Positions 1 through 5,831 of a DNA stretch of 7,266 bases are shown one piece after another. The notes beneath the pieces were generated by a model. It worked only from the letters and a program-made list of their open reading frames with translations, was not told the DNA's origin and made no database searches. The translations under genes were made by a program, and so were the position numbers. Numbering within the stretch: position 1 is the stretch's first letter; every line of letters starts with the position of its first letter. Source of the stretch: CAVURW01 sp963743595 (lineage in GTDB: Bacteria > Verrucomicrobiota > Verrucomicrobiia > Methylacidiphilales > UBA1321); contig CAVURW010000007.1 in the NCBI GenBank assembly GCA_963743595.1, forward strand, positions 1 through 7,266, read 5' to 3'.

Positions 1-1436
1 AACGACTTTCCGACACCGGCAGCGCCCTCAATAAAAAACAACGATTCCTTGCCTTCCAAGACGTATTTGTAGGCTGCCTGGAACTGTTCCCGACTGCGCT
101 TCAACTCCGACATAGTGATGTCCTCGCCCTTAAGTTGAGCCTGAAAATAGGCCTTTTCAATCGATTCCGGCTCTAGCGATAACTCTGCGGGAAAGGGAAC
201 CGGAAACGCCGCTAATGATTTATAGGAAGCCAACATCCGGTAACCCACCGAACGCAATTGTTCCTCAATTTGCATATGCGGCCTGAACATGATTCGGCTG
301 CCTGGCTGTCCCAGCAGAGCGGGTACGTCAACAAAGCGTTGGTCGTAGATAAGGATCTTTTCCACGTCACTTCGACCGATTAAGCCCCGGCCATATTTGA
401 GCAATTGAGCGACAACCTTCTCCTTTTTAACGACTGTCTCCGTTGTAAAGATTTCTCGAACCATGCCCGCTACGGCATTAACCGCCACCTCACGAAAGGC
501 CAACCGACCATCGGTTCCTGAAACTGGCTTCCCAATCGTCAAACCCGCCTCCTGTAAGCGCTGCAACACGTCTTCACGTAGCTCGGAATCGGTTACGACC
601 ACCTTTTGCGGGCGCGTTTCTAAAACGGCCAGTTGATCCAAGATATGATCGGGAACATTCGGGCGCTCCAAACGCAGCTCAGCGAAACGTTGCTTCACAC
701 GGGCATGCCGACGAGAAAAGAGATCAATCGCCGCCCGAGGTACTTCGCCCACTTCAAACACGCCCGATTGACCAACGACTGTCGTGTATCCTTTCTCCAG
801 AAAATAACGAGCAACATTGGCTTGGATTTCGTAGTCGAACTGCTTTCTTAAACGGAACATTTCACGGGCATCGAGCGCATAAACCCCACCCCGATCCTTG
901 TCATAGGTCGCGTTGACCACCAACCGATGAAAATGGAGACCCGGATCACCCACACGACTGGCGTTATGAACAAATTCAGCGGCGATCAATTCCCCGGTAT
1001 GTTTGGTTTCGTAAACACGATTGCCCGCTGCATTGCGCTTGGAAGCATCCCGAGTCGCCGCCACTTCGCGCTCAAACCCACGCCACGCTTCATCCACAAT
1101 CTTTCGGATATCCGGAGCAATCCGATCATCCAAAGCCGCAAGAATCGCCACTGACTTTGGCGGGCTATAACACAGATCAAAATAGAGCAGCTCCGAACGC
1201 CTGGCCCGATCCATCGATTTTTCCTCATAACCCACCTGAGAAAATCGACCTTCCAAAACCGCTGCCAACGCATCCCGATCAACCGCCTGACCTTCTAATC
1301 CTAAACGCCTGGCAAGTTGCCCACGCCAAACCCCCTCCAAAGAGGCTTCCTGCGAATAATAATCTCCCACCTGCAAGTGCCTATCGAAATAAGCTAAAGC
1401 AGCCGCTACCGACGTTCCCTTACCTAAAGAAATCAC
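1..1436 (-). CDS. MobF conjugative relaxase, TraI/TrwC family (partial: relaxase domain up to helicase Walker A)
   Basis: This encodes the protein that nicks one strand at oriT, stays covalently joined to it and unwinds the plasmid for transfer. The 478 visible residues contain the full relaxase domain. Tyrosines sit at Y16 and Y26/Y27, in the positions of the TraI/TrwC catalytic tyrosines. LYFDLCYSPPKSV lies near residues 84-96. The metal-binding motif HNASRVGDPGLHFH is at residues 157-170, giving the histidine triad H157, H168 and H170. LETRPQK near 290 is typical of the stretch after the relaxase domain. The last residues, GAAGVGKS, are the helicase Walker A, so the helicase half lies beyond base 1; family members usually reach about 900-1700 residues. 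The start is GTG at 1436: GGGAG lies 4 nt upstream and the frame is closed by TGA at 1470-1472 with no ATG between. It is divergent from the HTH gene at 1836. Family assignment is firm; the exact plasmid subfamily is not. Confidence 0.95.
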   Translation of the reverse strand, partial: MISLGKGTSVAAALAYFDRHLQVGDYYSQEASLEGVWRGQLARRLGLEGQAVDRDALAAVLEGRFSQVGYEEKSMDRARRSELLYFDLCYSPPKSVAILAALDDRIAPDIRKIVDEAWRGFEREVAATRDASKRNAAGNRVYETKHTGELIAAEFVHNASRVGDPGLHFHRLVVNATYDKDRGGVYALDAREMFRLRKQFDYEIQANVARYFLEKGYTTVVGQSGVFEVGEVPRAAIDLFSRRHARVKQRFAELRLERPNVPDHILDQLAVLETRPQKVVVTDSELREDVLQRLQEAGLTIGKPVSGTDGRLAFREVAVNAVAGMVREIFTTETVVKKEKVVAQLLKYGRGLIGRSDVEKILIYDQRFVDVPALLGQPGSRIMFRPHMQIEEQLRSVGYRMLASYKSLAAFPVPFPAELSLEPESIEKAYFQAQLKGEDITMSELKRSREQFQAAYKYVLEGKESLFFIEGAAGVGKS

Positions 1437-1537
1437 AGCGCTCCCTGACCTAAAAAGCCATCGACTTGCTCAACTGCCTCGCCTACAAAACAAGCCAGTA
1501 ACCCAAAGGCAGTCTCCATCTTTGTCGCAGTCGCCAT
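1433..1537 (-). CDS. Possible 34-residue leader ORF overlapping the relaxase start
   Basis: On the minus strand an ATG at 1537 opens a 34-codon frame that begins MATATKMETAFGLLACF and ends QGAL. Its TGA stop overlaps the relaxase GTG as GTGA. That is the arrangement expected for translational coupling. The peptide is rich in Ala and Gly, with a short hydrophobic stretch at residues 9-18, and contains no known domain. An in-frame TAA lies upstream at about 1573, so the ORF cannot extend far. No good Shine-Dalgarno site precedes the ATG, which is the main argument against it. It could be a leader peptide, a small relaxosome protein or chance. Confidence 0.4.
   Translation of the reverse strand: MATATKMETAFGLLACFVGEAVEQVDGFLGQGAL
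1441..1445 (-). promoter_or_regulatory. Ribosome binding site of the relaxase
   Basis: On the minus strand GGGAG lies 4 nt before the GTG at 1436. It decides the relaxase start, because no ATG exists between this GTG and the upstream in-frame stop. The site lies inside the small ORF at 1433-1537. Confidence 0.6.
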
Positions 1538-1589
1538 CAGTAACGCTAACGCATTCCTGCTGTCCCCTTCTTACAAAGATCACACACTT

Positions 1590-1609
1590 GCACAACGCTT
1601 TCGTTGTGC
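1590..1609. repeat. Perfect inverted repeat, candidate oriT hairpin
   Basis: The arms GCACAACG (1590-1597) and CGTTGTGC (1602-1609) are perfectly complementary around a 4-nt CTTT loop. On the minus strand the hairpin has an AAAG loop and is followed by AAGTGTGTGATC. MobF origins such as R388 carry a comparable hairpin just 5' of nic, and the F nic site is also GTGT-rich. The nic position is inference. There is no U-tract on either side, so a terminator is less likely. Confidence 0.45.
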
Positions 1610-1671
1610 GGATAGAAGTCATGTAATCTGATGAATAAGTCAGTTATGAGTCGTCCGAGAAACAGACTCTA

Positions 1672-1700
1672 GTCATGACTCACACTGAGTTATACATGAC
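1672..1700. repeat. Bulged 11-bp inverted repeat
   Basis: GTCATG (1672-1677) and ACTCA (1678-1682) pair with CATGAC (1695-1700) and TGAGT (1686-1690). The centre is CAC and the right arm carries a 4-nt TATA bulge. The left end overlaps the perfect palindrome AGTCATGACT (1671-1680). It could be a binding site for a relaxosome accessory protein or an operator between the two divergent genes. Confidence 0.45.
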
Positions 1701-1835
1701 ATTGACACCATTAAGCGGATGCGAGACAACAAAACTCAAGAATAAGTCGACATACAGCATTTAAAAGTCGCGAAGTACTCGTGTTTTCGAGACAAAAGCT
1801 GTTGCCAATGCGCGCATCAGCAACCAGACTGAACC

Positions 1836-2324
1836 GTGCCCGGAAAGCCCTTTCAATCCAAATATGGACCGCATCTTTCGCACATCCTGAAATGGCGTGA
1901 GGAAGGCAAAACCTTTGATCAAATTGCCGATCTTCTGCCTGCGACTCTGAAACCGAATGGTCGTGTAATCGCCGATCTCGTAAAACGACAGAGCAGAAGG
2001 AAGAATCTCGAAAGTGATCTCGTCACCATTCCAATCACCATCCCGAAGGCATCGCTCCACCCAATTTTACAAACCTTGGCCACTATCCTGAGTGAAAAAG
2101 CACCGTCAAACAATTCGTTGCTCGATCACCTCCGAGAGGCAGTTCAACCAGTGCAATCACCGTCGTCAATAGCTGTACAAGCCCGTGCCAACTCCGACAA
2201 AGCCCTCGCCCTTGCTGAAAGATTGAAAGCCGAGCAGGCGGAATTGGCCCGCAAAGCAGCACAAACTAAGCCTCGCCCAAAGCTCAACCAAGATCGGATC
2301 GACCTACCTCCACGGTCCAAATAA
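1836..2324 (+). CDS. Small HTH/coiled-coil DNA-binding protein, possible relaxosome accessory or regulator
   Basis: This is a 162-residue protein with no firm family assignment. Residues about 8-50 (KYGPHLSHILKWREEGKTF onward, then DQIADLL and GRVIADLVKRQSRRKN) look like a helix-turn-helix followed by a basic helix. The middle (about 60-120) is Pro/Ser/Leu-rich. Residues about 120-150 form a charged Ala/Leu/Glu/Lys helix likely to be a coiled coil, and the tail is basic. The start is GTG at 1836: TGA at 1830-1832 closes the frame and there is no other early start, but no clear Shine-Dalgarno site is visible. It lies divergent from the relaxase across the putative oriT, and 72 bp upstream of the ParA-like gene. 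Relaxosome accessory proteins and transfer regulators often sit there, so that role is inferred from context. A KfrA-like regulator is another possibility. Confidence 0.65.
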   Translation: MPGKPFQSKYGPHLSHILKWREEGKTFDQIADLLPATLKPNGRVIADLVKRQSRRKNLESDLVTIPITIPKASLHPILQTLATILSEKAPSNNSLLDHLREAVQPVQSPSSIAVQARANSDKALALAERLKAEQAELARKAAQTKPRPKLNQDRIDLPPRSK

Positions 2325-2341
2325 ATTGTTGGACAAATGCT

Positions 2342-2396
2342 GCAGGTGCCGCAGGTGCGCTACCCGTTTCTTATTCAACTGTGTTGAACTACATGA
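2342..2396 (+). promoter_or_regulatory. Upstream module A: tandem 9-bp repeats plus CTACCCG, before the ParA-like gene
   Basis: Two 9-bp units, GCAGGTGCC (2342-2350) and GCAGGTGCG (2351-2359), are followed by CTACCCG (2360-2366). Exactly 30 nt separate CTACCCG from the ATG at 2397. Those 30 nt contain a perfect inverted repeat, TTCAAC TGT GTTGAA (2374-2388), and then CTAC. The same architecture, with the same 30-nt spacing, precedes the gene at 6408. In the frame of the ATG this copy is interrupted by TGA, so here it is not coding. It is likely an operator/promoter region. Confidence 0.6.
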
Positions 2397-2912
2397 ATGG
2401 AAACCCCTAAAAAACAAGCCAAGACACCTTCAACCGTCTTAGATCGTTCAACCTCACCGGACCAACCAATTTCAACAGGTTCAACAAAGTCGATGGGTGA
2501 AAAACGAATCGTTGCCATCGCCGGGAATCGGGGCGGAACCGGGAAAACCACCACCGCTGTTACACTCTACGAATGGTATCTGGTTAATGGTATCGACGTC
2601 TTCTCATACGACTATGAAAGTGACAATAAAGAGAGTTCATGCTTTGCCCATTTCGTCAAAGATGCTCAGCGATACCCACTCCACTATGAACGAGACGCAC
2701 TCGATCAAATGCTGCAAGACCTTGAATCGAAAAAGGAAGCGATTATTTTAGCCGATTTCGGGGCTGGCTCCCAGCGGGAAACAATTCAGTTCTACAGAGA
2801 CTATTATGAAATGCTCATTGCCCACGGTGTGAGGCTGACTTTAATTGGAGTTCTCGACTCCGACGTTGGTGCTCTTAAAGGCATTACGTGCAAGCACACG
2901 AGTTGTTTGTGA
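2397..2912 (+). pseudogene. ParA/MinD-like P-loop ATPase, C-terminally truncated
   Basis: The 171-residue product keeps the N-terminal half of a ParA-superfamily ATPase. After a polar 32-residue leader comes the deviant Walker A, GNRGGTGKTTT, at residues 43-53. Its signature lysine is replaced by R45, and K50 is the P-loop lysine. YDYES at 71-75 matches the A' region with D72, and AIILADFGAG at 115-124 is the Walker B strand with D120. LTLIGVLDSDVGALKGI is the next core strand. The frame then stops after an unrelated-looking TCKHTSCL. Relatives usually run to about 200-260 residues, so the C-terminal part of the fold is missing. An open frame in the -1 phase begins at 2879, so a single-base indel or a deletion is possible. 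M33 (2493) is an alternative start, but the shared upstream module supports 2397. Such proteins segregate plasmids or act in transfer; this copy may be inactive. Confidence 0.75.
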
Positions 2913-3139
2913 AGTTGGGCCCCTATCGAAAACAGGCGTATCTCCACGAGGATAACTTGTTAAAACGCTGGATTCGGCAGCAGTGCCTTCATTGGAATGA
3001 CCGCTCACGAGACCAACAGCGACGCCTTCGAGCAATTGGTTTGAAAAAGAAAAAGAAGAAGAAGTTCCAATCTTTGAAGCGTGTAAAATATCTCAGTCCC
3101 CTCTCCGGTGATCGATCAATCAACCTCCTTCCAATCTAG
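2879..3139 (+). pseudogene. Orphan basic ORF, possible displaced 3' part of a gene
   Basis: This frame opens just after a TAA at 2876-2878 and runs in the -1 phase relative to the ParA-like gene, overlapping its last codons. GTG at 2888 is the first possible start. The predicted peptide has many Lys, Arg, Gln and Trp residues: KRWIRQQCLHWNDRSRDQQ, then RRLRAIG followed by a run of seven lysines near residue 56. This looks like real protein rather than random translation, but I do not recognise the family. The last 20 or so codons run into the 3' end of the opposite-strand TPR pseudogene and are probably read-through. It may be the frameshifted tail of the ATPase gene or a fragment of another gene joined by deletion. 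Confidence 0.3.
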
Positions 3140-3536
3140 AGCTAAAGATTTCCATAAGGAGTGCAGATCCGGATCGTCCACGGCTTTCCCGCGGTATTTT
3201 TTATCCTTGGCAATGCACGCTCCCAGCAGCACTTTCGCCTCACAAAGATTGCCTAGCTGTATCTTTCGCTTTTTGGGTCTGCTTGAGTTCATGCAGACAG
3301 AAAGCGGTAAGTATCCAGAATTCATGGCGCGCGGGCCACAATTCACAAAGGGAATGCCCTAAAAGGACTGCATCGTCCCATTTTTTCATGGCGATCAACA
3401 GCTCCCTTCCATGGAGAACGACCGGGTGTGTCTTTAGGTCTTGGGGCACATTTTCAAGCTCTTCATTGGCTTCTGTAAACATTCCGAGTTCCACATACCC
3501 GCAGAAGGGTTCAAGCAGAGATCGAAGAGAGTCCAT
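3116..3536 (-). pseudogene. TPR-repeat protein pseudogene with internal out-of-frame deletion
   Basis: The minus strand encodes a small tetratricopeptide-repeat protein in two frames. From ATG 3536 the first part reads MDSLRSLLEPFCGYVELGMF, then ENVPQDLKTHPVVLHGREL and FWILTAFCLHELKQTQKAKD, and stops at 3240. The second part, in another frame over about 3270-3116, reads LGNLCEAKVLLG and then AVDDPDLHSLWKSL, ending at TGA 3116-3118. Intact relatives, as I remember them, carry about 25 more residues between these halves, including a core like AFNLACYxxxLG. The join, near 3260-3275, therefore looks like a deletion of roughly 80 bp that broke the frame. Such proteins are protein-interaction scaffolds of unknown job. 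The gene appears unrelated to transfer and may be a captured chromosomal fragment. Confidence 0.65.
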
Positions 3537-3548
3537 TTGTGGGGACAA

Positions 3549-3950
3549 ATGTTAGCCGATAACCGGACGTAAGACCAGCCGGTAGAAGCGGGATTTGGTG
3601 GGCATAGCCAATGACCAGGCGGTTGGGTTGATCGACGACTGGAGTCTTCGTTTTTACCATTATTTTGTTTCAAGATATGTCGCATGTACGTTCGGATATG
3701 TGACTAAGACATGCAACAACAGACTCTCTCGCAGAAATGAAAGTATCGGAAGTGTTGCAGCGACATCGTTCTGCAGATTCCATTTTGCTAGTGCGTCTAC
3801 TTGATTTAAGCATCGAAGTCCTTTTTCACAATAAGTTAATCACCGATTAGTAACCAGTCCACTGTCGTGGGCATAGCCTCATGAACTTGATGCGAACCAT
3901 AACTCGATCTAATCTCGTTTATCAATCTCTGTATTACGGGGTCATCTCTA
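3549..3950. other. Gene-poor stretch between two pseudogenes
   Basis: I see no supported gene here. A 37-codon plus-strand frame at 3737-3850 (MKVSEVLQRHRSADS...) has no ribosome binding site. A minus-strand frame reading PVIQRLINEIRSSYG... (ending at 3836) follows the nuclease remnant but matches nothing I recognise. A short inverted repeat, GTTA gccga TAAC, lies at 3551-3563. The stretch is best read as decayed sequence continuous with the two flanking pseudogenes. Confidence 0.5.
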
Positions 3951-4383
3951 TCACCCCTGAATGGCTTCGTTGGGGGCCATATGGCCTCTGTCGTAACCAC
4001 TGTCAGTCCACCAGCTCGATTCCGTCTGATCTTTAGGATCAATACGGGAGTCGGTGCTAAACTTGTGTGGACGTTTGTCATGGAGCGTGCTCTCAGTTGC
4101 AAAAAGACGGGTGCCCACCCAGATCGGGTCTTCAATGTCCCCATCGTAGCCCGATTCATACCCGATGTTATGGAGGACTTGATAGTCGCTGATCTAGAAT
4201 AGCCTGATTCTGCGCTTGTTCGCTTTTCGCTGATAGGTTTGAAGCGGCAATTGGGAGCCCAATTATAAACTCACGTGCCTCAAAGATAAGTCCACCCCCG
4301 CACAAGCAGAGCAGGATGCAAAAAACGACCTTTTGGCCCCTTCCAATTCGTTTTTTTCCGACCACTCTGGCAGTCAAACCCAT
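3951..4383 (-). pseudogene. Membrane-anchored DNA/RNA non-specific endonuclease (DRGH family), frameshifted and truncated
   Basis: From ATG 4383 the minus strand encodes a basic start (MGLTARVVGKKRIGRGQK), a hydrophobic segment VVFCILLCLCGGGLIF at about residues 19-34 that would be a signal anchor, and a linker, until TAA at 4168-4170. In a different frame, open from 4193 to 3951, the sequence continues YQVLHNIGYESGYD, DPIWVGTRL, RPHKFSTDSR and SGYDRGHMAPNEAIQG, then stops. DRGH (3992-3981) is the active-site motif of the NucA-type nuclease family, with the catalytic histidine, and the APN that follows is also conserved. The later part with the metal-binding Asn and the NxxPQ region is absent. 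The gene therefore has a frameshift near 4190-4200 and a lost 3' half. Intact relatives are secreted or periplasmic nucleases of about 230-300 residues. Confidence 0.75.
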
Positions 4384-4536
4384 GTTGGCAGAACGTCAAG
4401 CGAATCGACAAATCGAAACAACCATACAAGTGACAGAGGAGGCTAATTGATCACCCATCGTCACGATAGGTTGGTAGGCTTGTCTCAACTTTCGGGTTGC
4501 AGACCGTCTCGGGTAGATAAAGATCGAGTTCAAATA

Positions 4537-4567
4537 TCGATTTTGGGCTGGGTTGAAGCCTAATCGA
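4537..4567. terminator. Imperfect hairpin across the stop codon of the HTH gene
   Basis: TCGATT (4537-4542) pairs with AATCGA (4562-4567), and inside it GGCT (4546-4549) pairs with AGCC (4557-4560), leaving a 7-nt loop and small internal bulges. The TAG stop of the minus-strand HTH gene (4560-4562) lies within the stem. No T-run follows, so intrinsic termination is doubtful. It may instead stabilise the mRNA end. ATCGATTT also occurs as a direct repeat at 4536-4543 and 4563-4570. Confidence 0.3.
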
Positions 4568-4931
4568 TTTCCCGAGAATTTAACGCACCTTTCTGCTGCG
4601 CCTTTAGTTGAGCCAATGTCTTGCTCGTTTGCCAATTCTTGCTGGTACGGCGTTCGCGGTATTCCTGGATCGCTTCACGCGATATCCGAACTTGCTTTTT
4701 CTTTGTATTCGGGACCGCTACATCCATGAAATGAAACTCTCCCAGATCAATCATTCGCTCGACTGATCTTTTGGAGCTTCCAATGTGGTACGCCGTTTCT
4801 CTTATGGAATAATAGGGCTTAACCAGATTCGGTGCTATTGGGCGCTGGAAAGGTGCTTTCCGTGGCTGTTTCGCAGATCGCTTTTTTTTGGGAGCACGAC
4901 GCGGTTGCTTCGGTTTTTTGCTGAGATTCAT
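4560..4931 (-). CDS. Excisionase/MerR-type HTH DNA-binding protein
   Basis: This 123-residue protein starts at ATG 4931, which overlaps the TGA of the upstream gene as ATGA. That fixes the start and implies translational coupling. Residues 5-30 are a Lys/Arg/Pro/Ala-rich tail (KKPKQPRRAPKKKRSAKQPR) likely to contact DNA non-specifically. Residues about 40-94 read YYSIRETAYHIGSSKRSVER, then MIDLGEFHFMDV and KKQVRISREAIQEYRERR. This is the pattern of the winged HTH_17 fold found in excisionases and small regulators: first helix ETAYHIG, recognition helix SKRSVERMI, wing, then an R/K-S-R-E-A-I helix. It is the second gene of an operon with the coiled-coil protein. It may regulate that operon by binding the array upstream, or act as a recombination directionality factor, but no integrase is visible in the window. 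Confidence 0.8.
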   Translation of the reverse strand: MNLSKKPKQPRRAPKKKRSAKQPRKAPFQRPIAPNLVKPYYSIRETAYHIGSSKRSVERMIDLGEFHFMDVAVPNTKKKQVRISREAIQEYRERRTSKNWQTSKTLAQLKAQQKGALNSREID

Positions 4932-5443
4932 GATGTCAACTCCGTTTTGATTGTTGGAGTGCCTTTGTTCGGTTTCCACAGTGTTCGAGGGTCACTCGGC
5001 GTGGTGCAAAGTTCGAGGACCTGACCTGCTATGCCAGGCTCCAACGTTTCGGCTATCAATTGCCGAAACCGACTTTTCTCGTTGGGTTGATACGCAACCG
5101 TTTCACGAAACAGCACCCGGAACTTGTCCTGAGTCAGGTTTCGTAGCGTAGCAAGATCCCGATGCGTCGCCGCGATTTCCTGAACCAGCCGCGGTGCCGG
5201 GAAGACGATGTGGCATCCCGCTTCTGTACCCGGCGCAATCCATTGGGTTCCTTCGCTGGAAGGATCCGCCAACTGAGTTCTCTCTTTCGGATACGCGAGA
5301 GCTTCCGCTTTCAGTTTGTCTTTAATGTCCTTTAGCTCGTCAGACAGAGCCGCCACTTGCAGATGAAGTTGATAGCCGCGGTCGACGAGTTTCCGGATGA
5401 GTTCGATTTGTTTAGTAGATGATTTTGGTTGTGCTTTTTGCAT
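4928..5443 (-). CDS. Coiled-coil protein of unknown function
   Basis: I do not recognise this family. The 171-residue product has a strongly charged helical N-terminal region (about 8-52: KQIELIRKLVDRGYQLHLQV, then SDELKDIKDKLKAEALAY) that should form a coiled coil. A compact segment with GCHIVFPAPRLVQEI at about 77-91 follows, then a second helical region with LRNLTQDKFRVLFRETVAY and FRQLIAETL, and a Pro/Thr/Lys-rich tail. The chosen start is ATG 5443. The frame is open further upstream to GTG 5464 and TTG 5473, and no start has a good Shine-Dalgarno site. It is the first gene of a two-gene operon with the HTH protein, which it overlaps by 4 bp. The coupling suggests that the two products work together, possibly as a complex. 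No membrane segment or signal peptide is seen. Confidence 0.75.
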   Translation of the reverse strand: MQKAQPKSSTKQIELIRKLVDRGYQLHLQVAALSDELKDIKDKLKAEALAYPKERTQLADPSSEGTQWIAPGTEAGCHIVFPAPRLVQEIAATHRDLATLRNLTQDKFRVLFRETVAYQPNEKSRFRQLIAETLEPGIAGQVLELCTTPSDPRTLWKPNKGTPTIKTELTS

Positions 5444-5446
5444 GGA

Positions 5447-5459
5447 GTCGTTGTACGAC
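5447..5459. promoter_or_regulatory. Inverted repeat next to the start of the coiled-coil gene
   Basis: GTCGT (5447-5451) and ACGAC (5455-5459) form a perfect 5-bp inverted repeat around TGT, ending 3 bp before the ATG at 5443. It covers the place where a ribosome binding site would be. It could be an operator half-site pair or a small RNA hairpin limiting initiation. It would be coding if translation began at GTG 5464. Confidence 0.3.
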
Positions 5460-5486
5460 CCCACTTTTTTCAACTCGAAAGCCGTG

Positions 5487-5541
5487 CCGATAATTGCCGA
5501 TACGCGTCGATCAGATCCGATTAACGCCGACGGGTTCCGAA
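5487..5541. repeat. Array of six CCGAT-type boxes at exact 10-bp spacing
   Basis: The boxes are CCGAT (5487), CCGAT (5497), TCGAT (5507), CCGAT (5517), CCGAC (5527) and CCGAA (5537). Each starts exactly 10 bp after the previous one. On the minus strand the unit is TCGG followed by 5-6 variable bases. A related ACCGATT occurs out of phase at 5554-5560. One box per helical turn puts all six on the same face of the DNA. The array lies 43-98 bp upstream of the minus-strand operon, where its promoter should be. Arrays like this serve as operators and as centromeres or iterons in plasmids, and which applies here is open. Confidence 0.6.
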
Positions 5542-5663
5542 CGATTTAATTTGACCGATTTCCGGCAGAACTTGATCCCTCTTCAGTCAAGAATCGTCTA
5601 TATCTTTGTCACTAAGCCACTTACACGGATCCGGTATAAGTCCTAATTCACTCGCAGCCTTTC

Positions 5664-5676
5664 CGCACTGAGTGCG
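5664..5676. promoter_or_regulatory. 13-bp palindrome, possible operator
   Basis: CGCACT and AGTGCG are perfect complements around a single central G. The site is short and GC-rich and lies in the divergent intergenic region. It has no adjoining T-run, so a dimeric regulator site is more likely than a terminator. Confidence 0.35.
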
Positions 5677-5789
5677 TTTCAGCCCGATTTCGTTGAAAAC
5701 GAACGGGTTACAGTAAGGACGAAGAAAAGAGATCGCCGTAGTTATACCTAAGGATAACGTTAGCTGAAATCGCGACGCCAACGGCAGCT

Positions 5790-5831
5790 CCCGTCTCTTT
5801 GAAGGACGGGCGATCCTTCCCGGGAGAAAGG
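5790..5831 (+). promoter_or_regulatory. Overlapping alternative hairpins upstream of the HTH gene
   Basis: Three inverted repeats overlap. CCCGTC (5790-5795) pairs with GACGGG (5805-5810). GAAGGA (5801-5806) pairs with TCCTTC (5814-5819). CCTT (5815-5818) pairs with AAGG (5828-5831) around the palindrome CCCGGG. The second cannot form together with the first or the third. If transcribed, this leader could switch between structures about 100 nt before the GTG at 5934. As DNA it could simply be a cluster of operator palindromes. Confidence 0.3.

Larger units (their letters stand above)
1538..1835. other. Non-coding, repeat-rich intergenic region; candidate oriT/control region
   Basis: This 298-bp stretch separates the minus-strand relaxase unit from the plus-strand HTH gene. 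I see no convincing gene in it. It holds a perfect 8-bp hairpin (1590-1609), a bulged inverted repeat (1672-1700) and a repeated GTCATG word (1619-1624 and 1672-1677, inverted at 1695-1700). The 9-mer GAATAAGTC occurs at 1633-1641 and 1740-1748. A short CTCG/CGAG hairpin lies at 1778-1791. A TTGACA at 1702-1707 is a perfect -35 hexamer for the plus strand, but I find no good -10 at 16-18 bp. The position beside a MobF relaxase and the density of inverted repeats are what an oriT region shows. Confidence 0.5.

Noticed and set aside
986..1282. 98-codon minus-strand frame and overlapping plus-strand frames inside 600-1450
   Set aside because: They are out of phase with the relaxase, whose motifs (HNASR, LHFH, tyrosines) run continuously through this stretch.
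1761..2113. Minus-strand frames opposite the 1836 gene
   Set aside because: They mirror the HTH/coiled-coil protein, have no ribosome binding site and show no domain-like sequence.
3549..3567. Possible integron attC-like site around GTTAGCCGATAACC
   Set aside because: The words do not fit the RYYYAAC/GTTRRRY core sites and no paired boxes are present.
3737..3850. 37-codon plus-strand ORF MKVSEVLQRHRSADS...
   Set aside because: The composition looks protein-like, but there is no ribosome binding site or known family, and it lies in a decayed region.
3981..4202. 73-codon plus-strand ORF
   Set aside because: It is antisense to the DRGH nuclease remnant, whose family motifs are clear.
4396..4635. 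79-codon minus-strand ORF
   Set aside because: It overlaps the 3' end of the HTH gene in another frame and has no domain; the HTH gene is better supported by its ATGA coupling.
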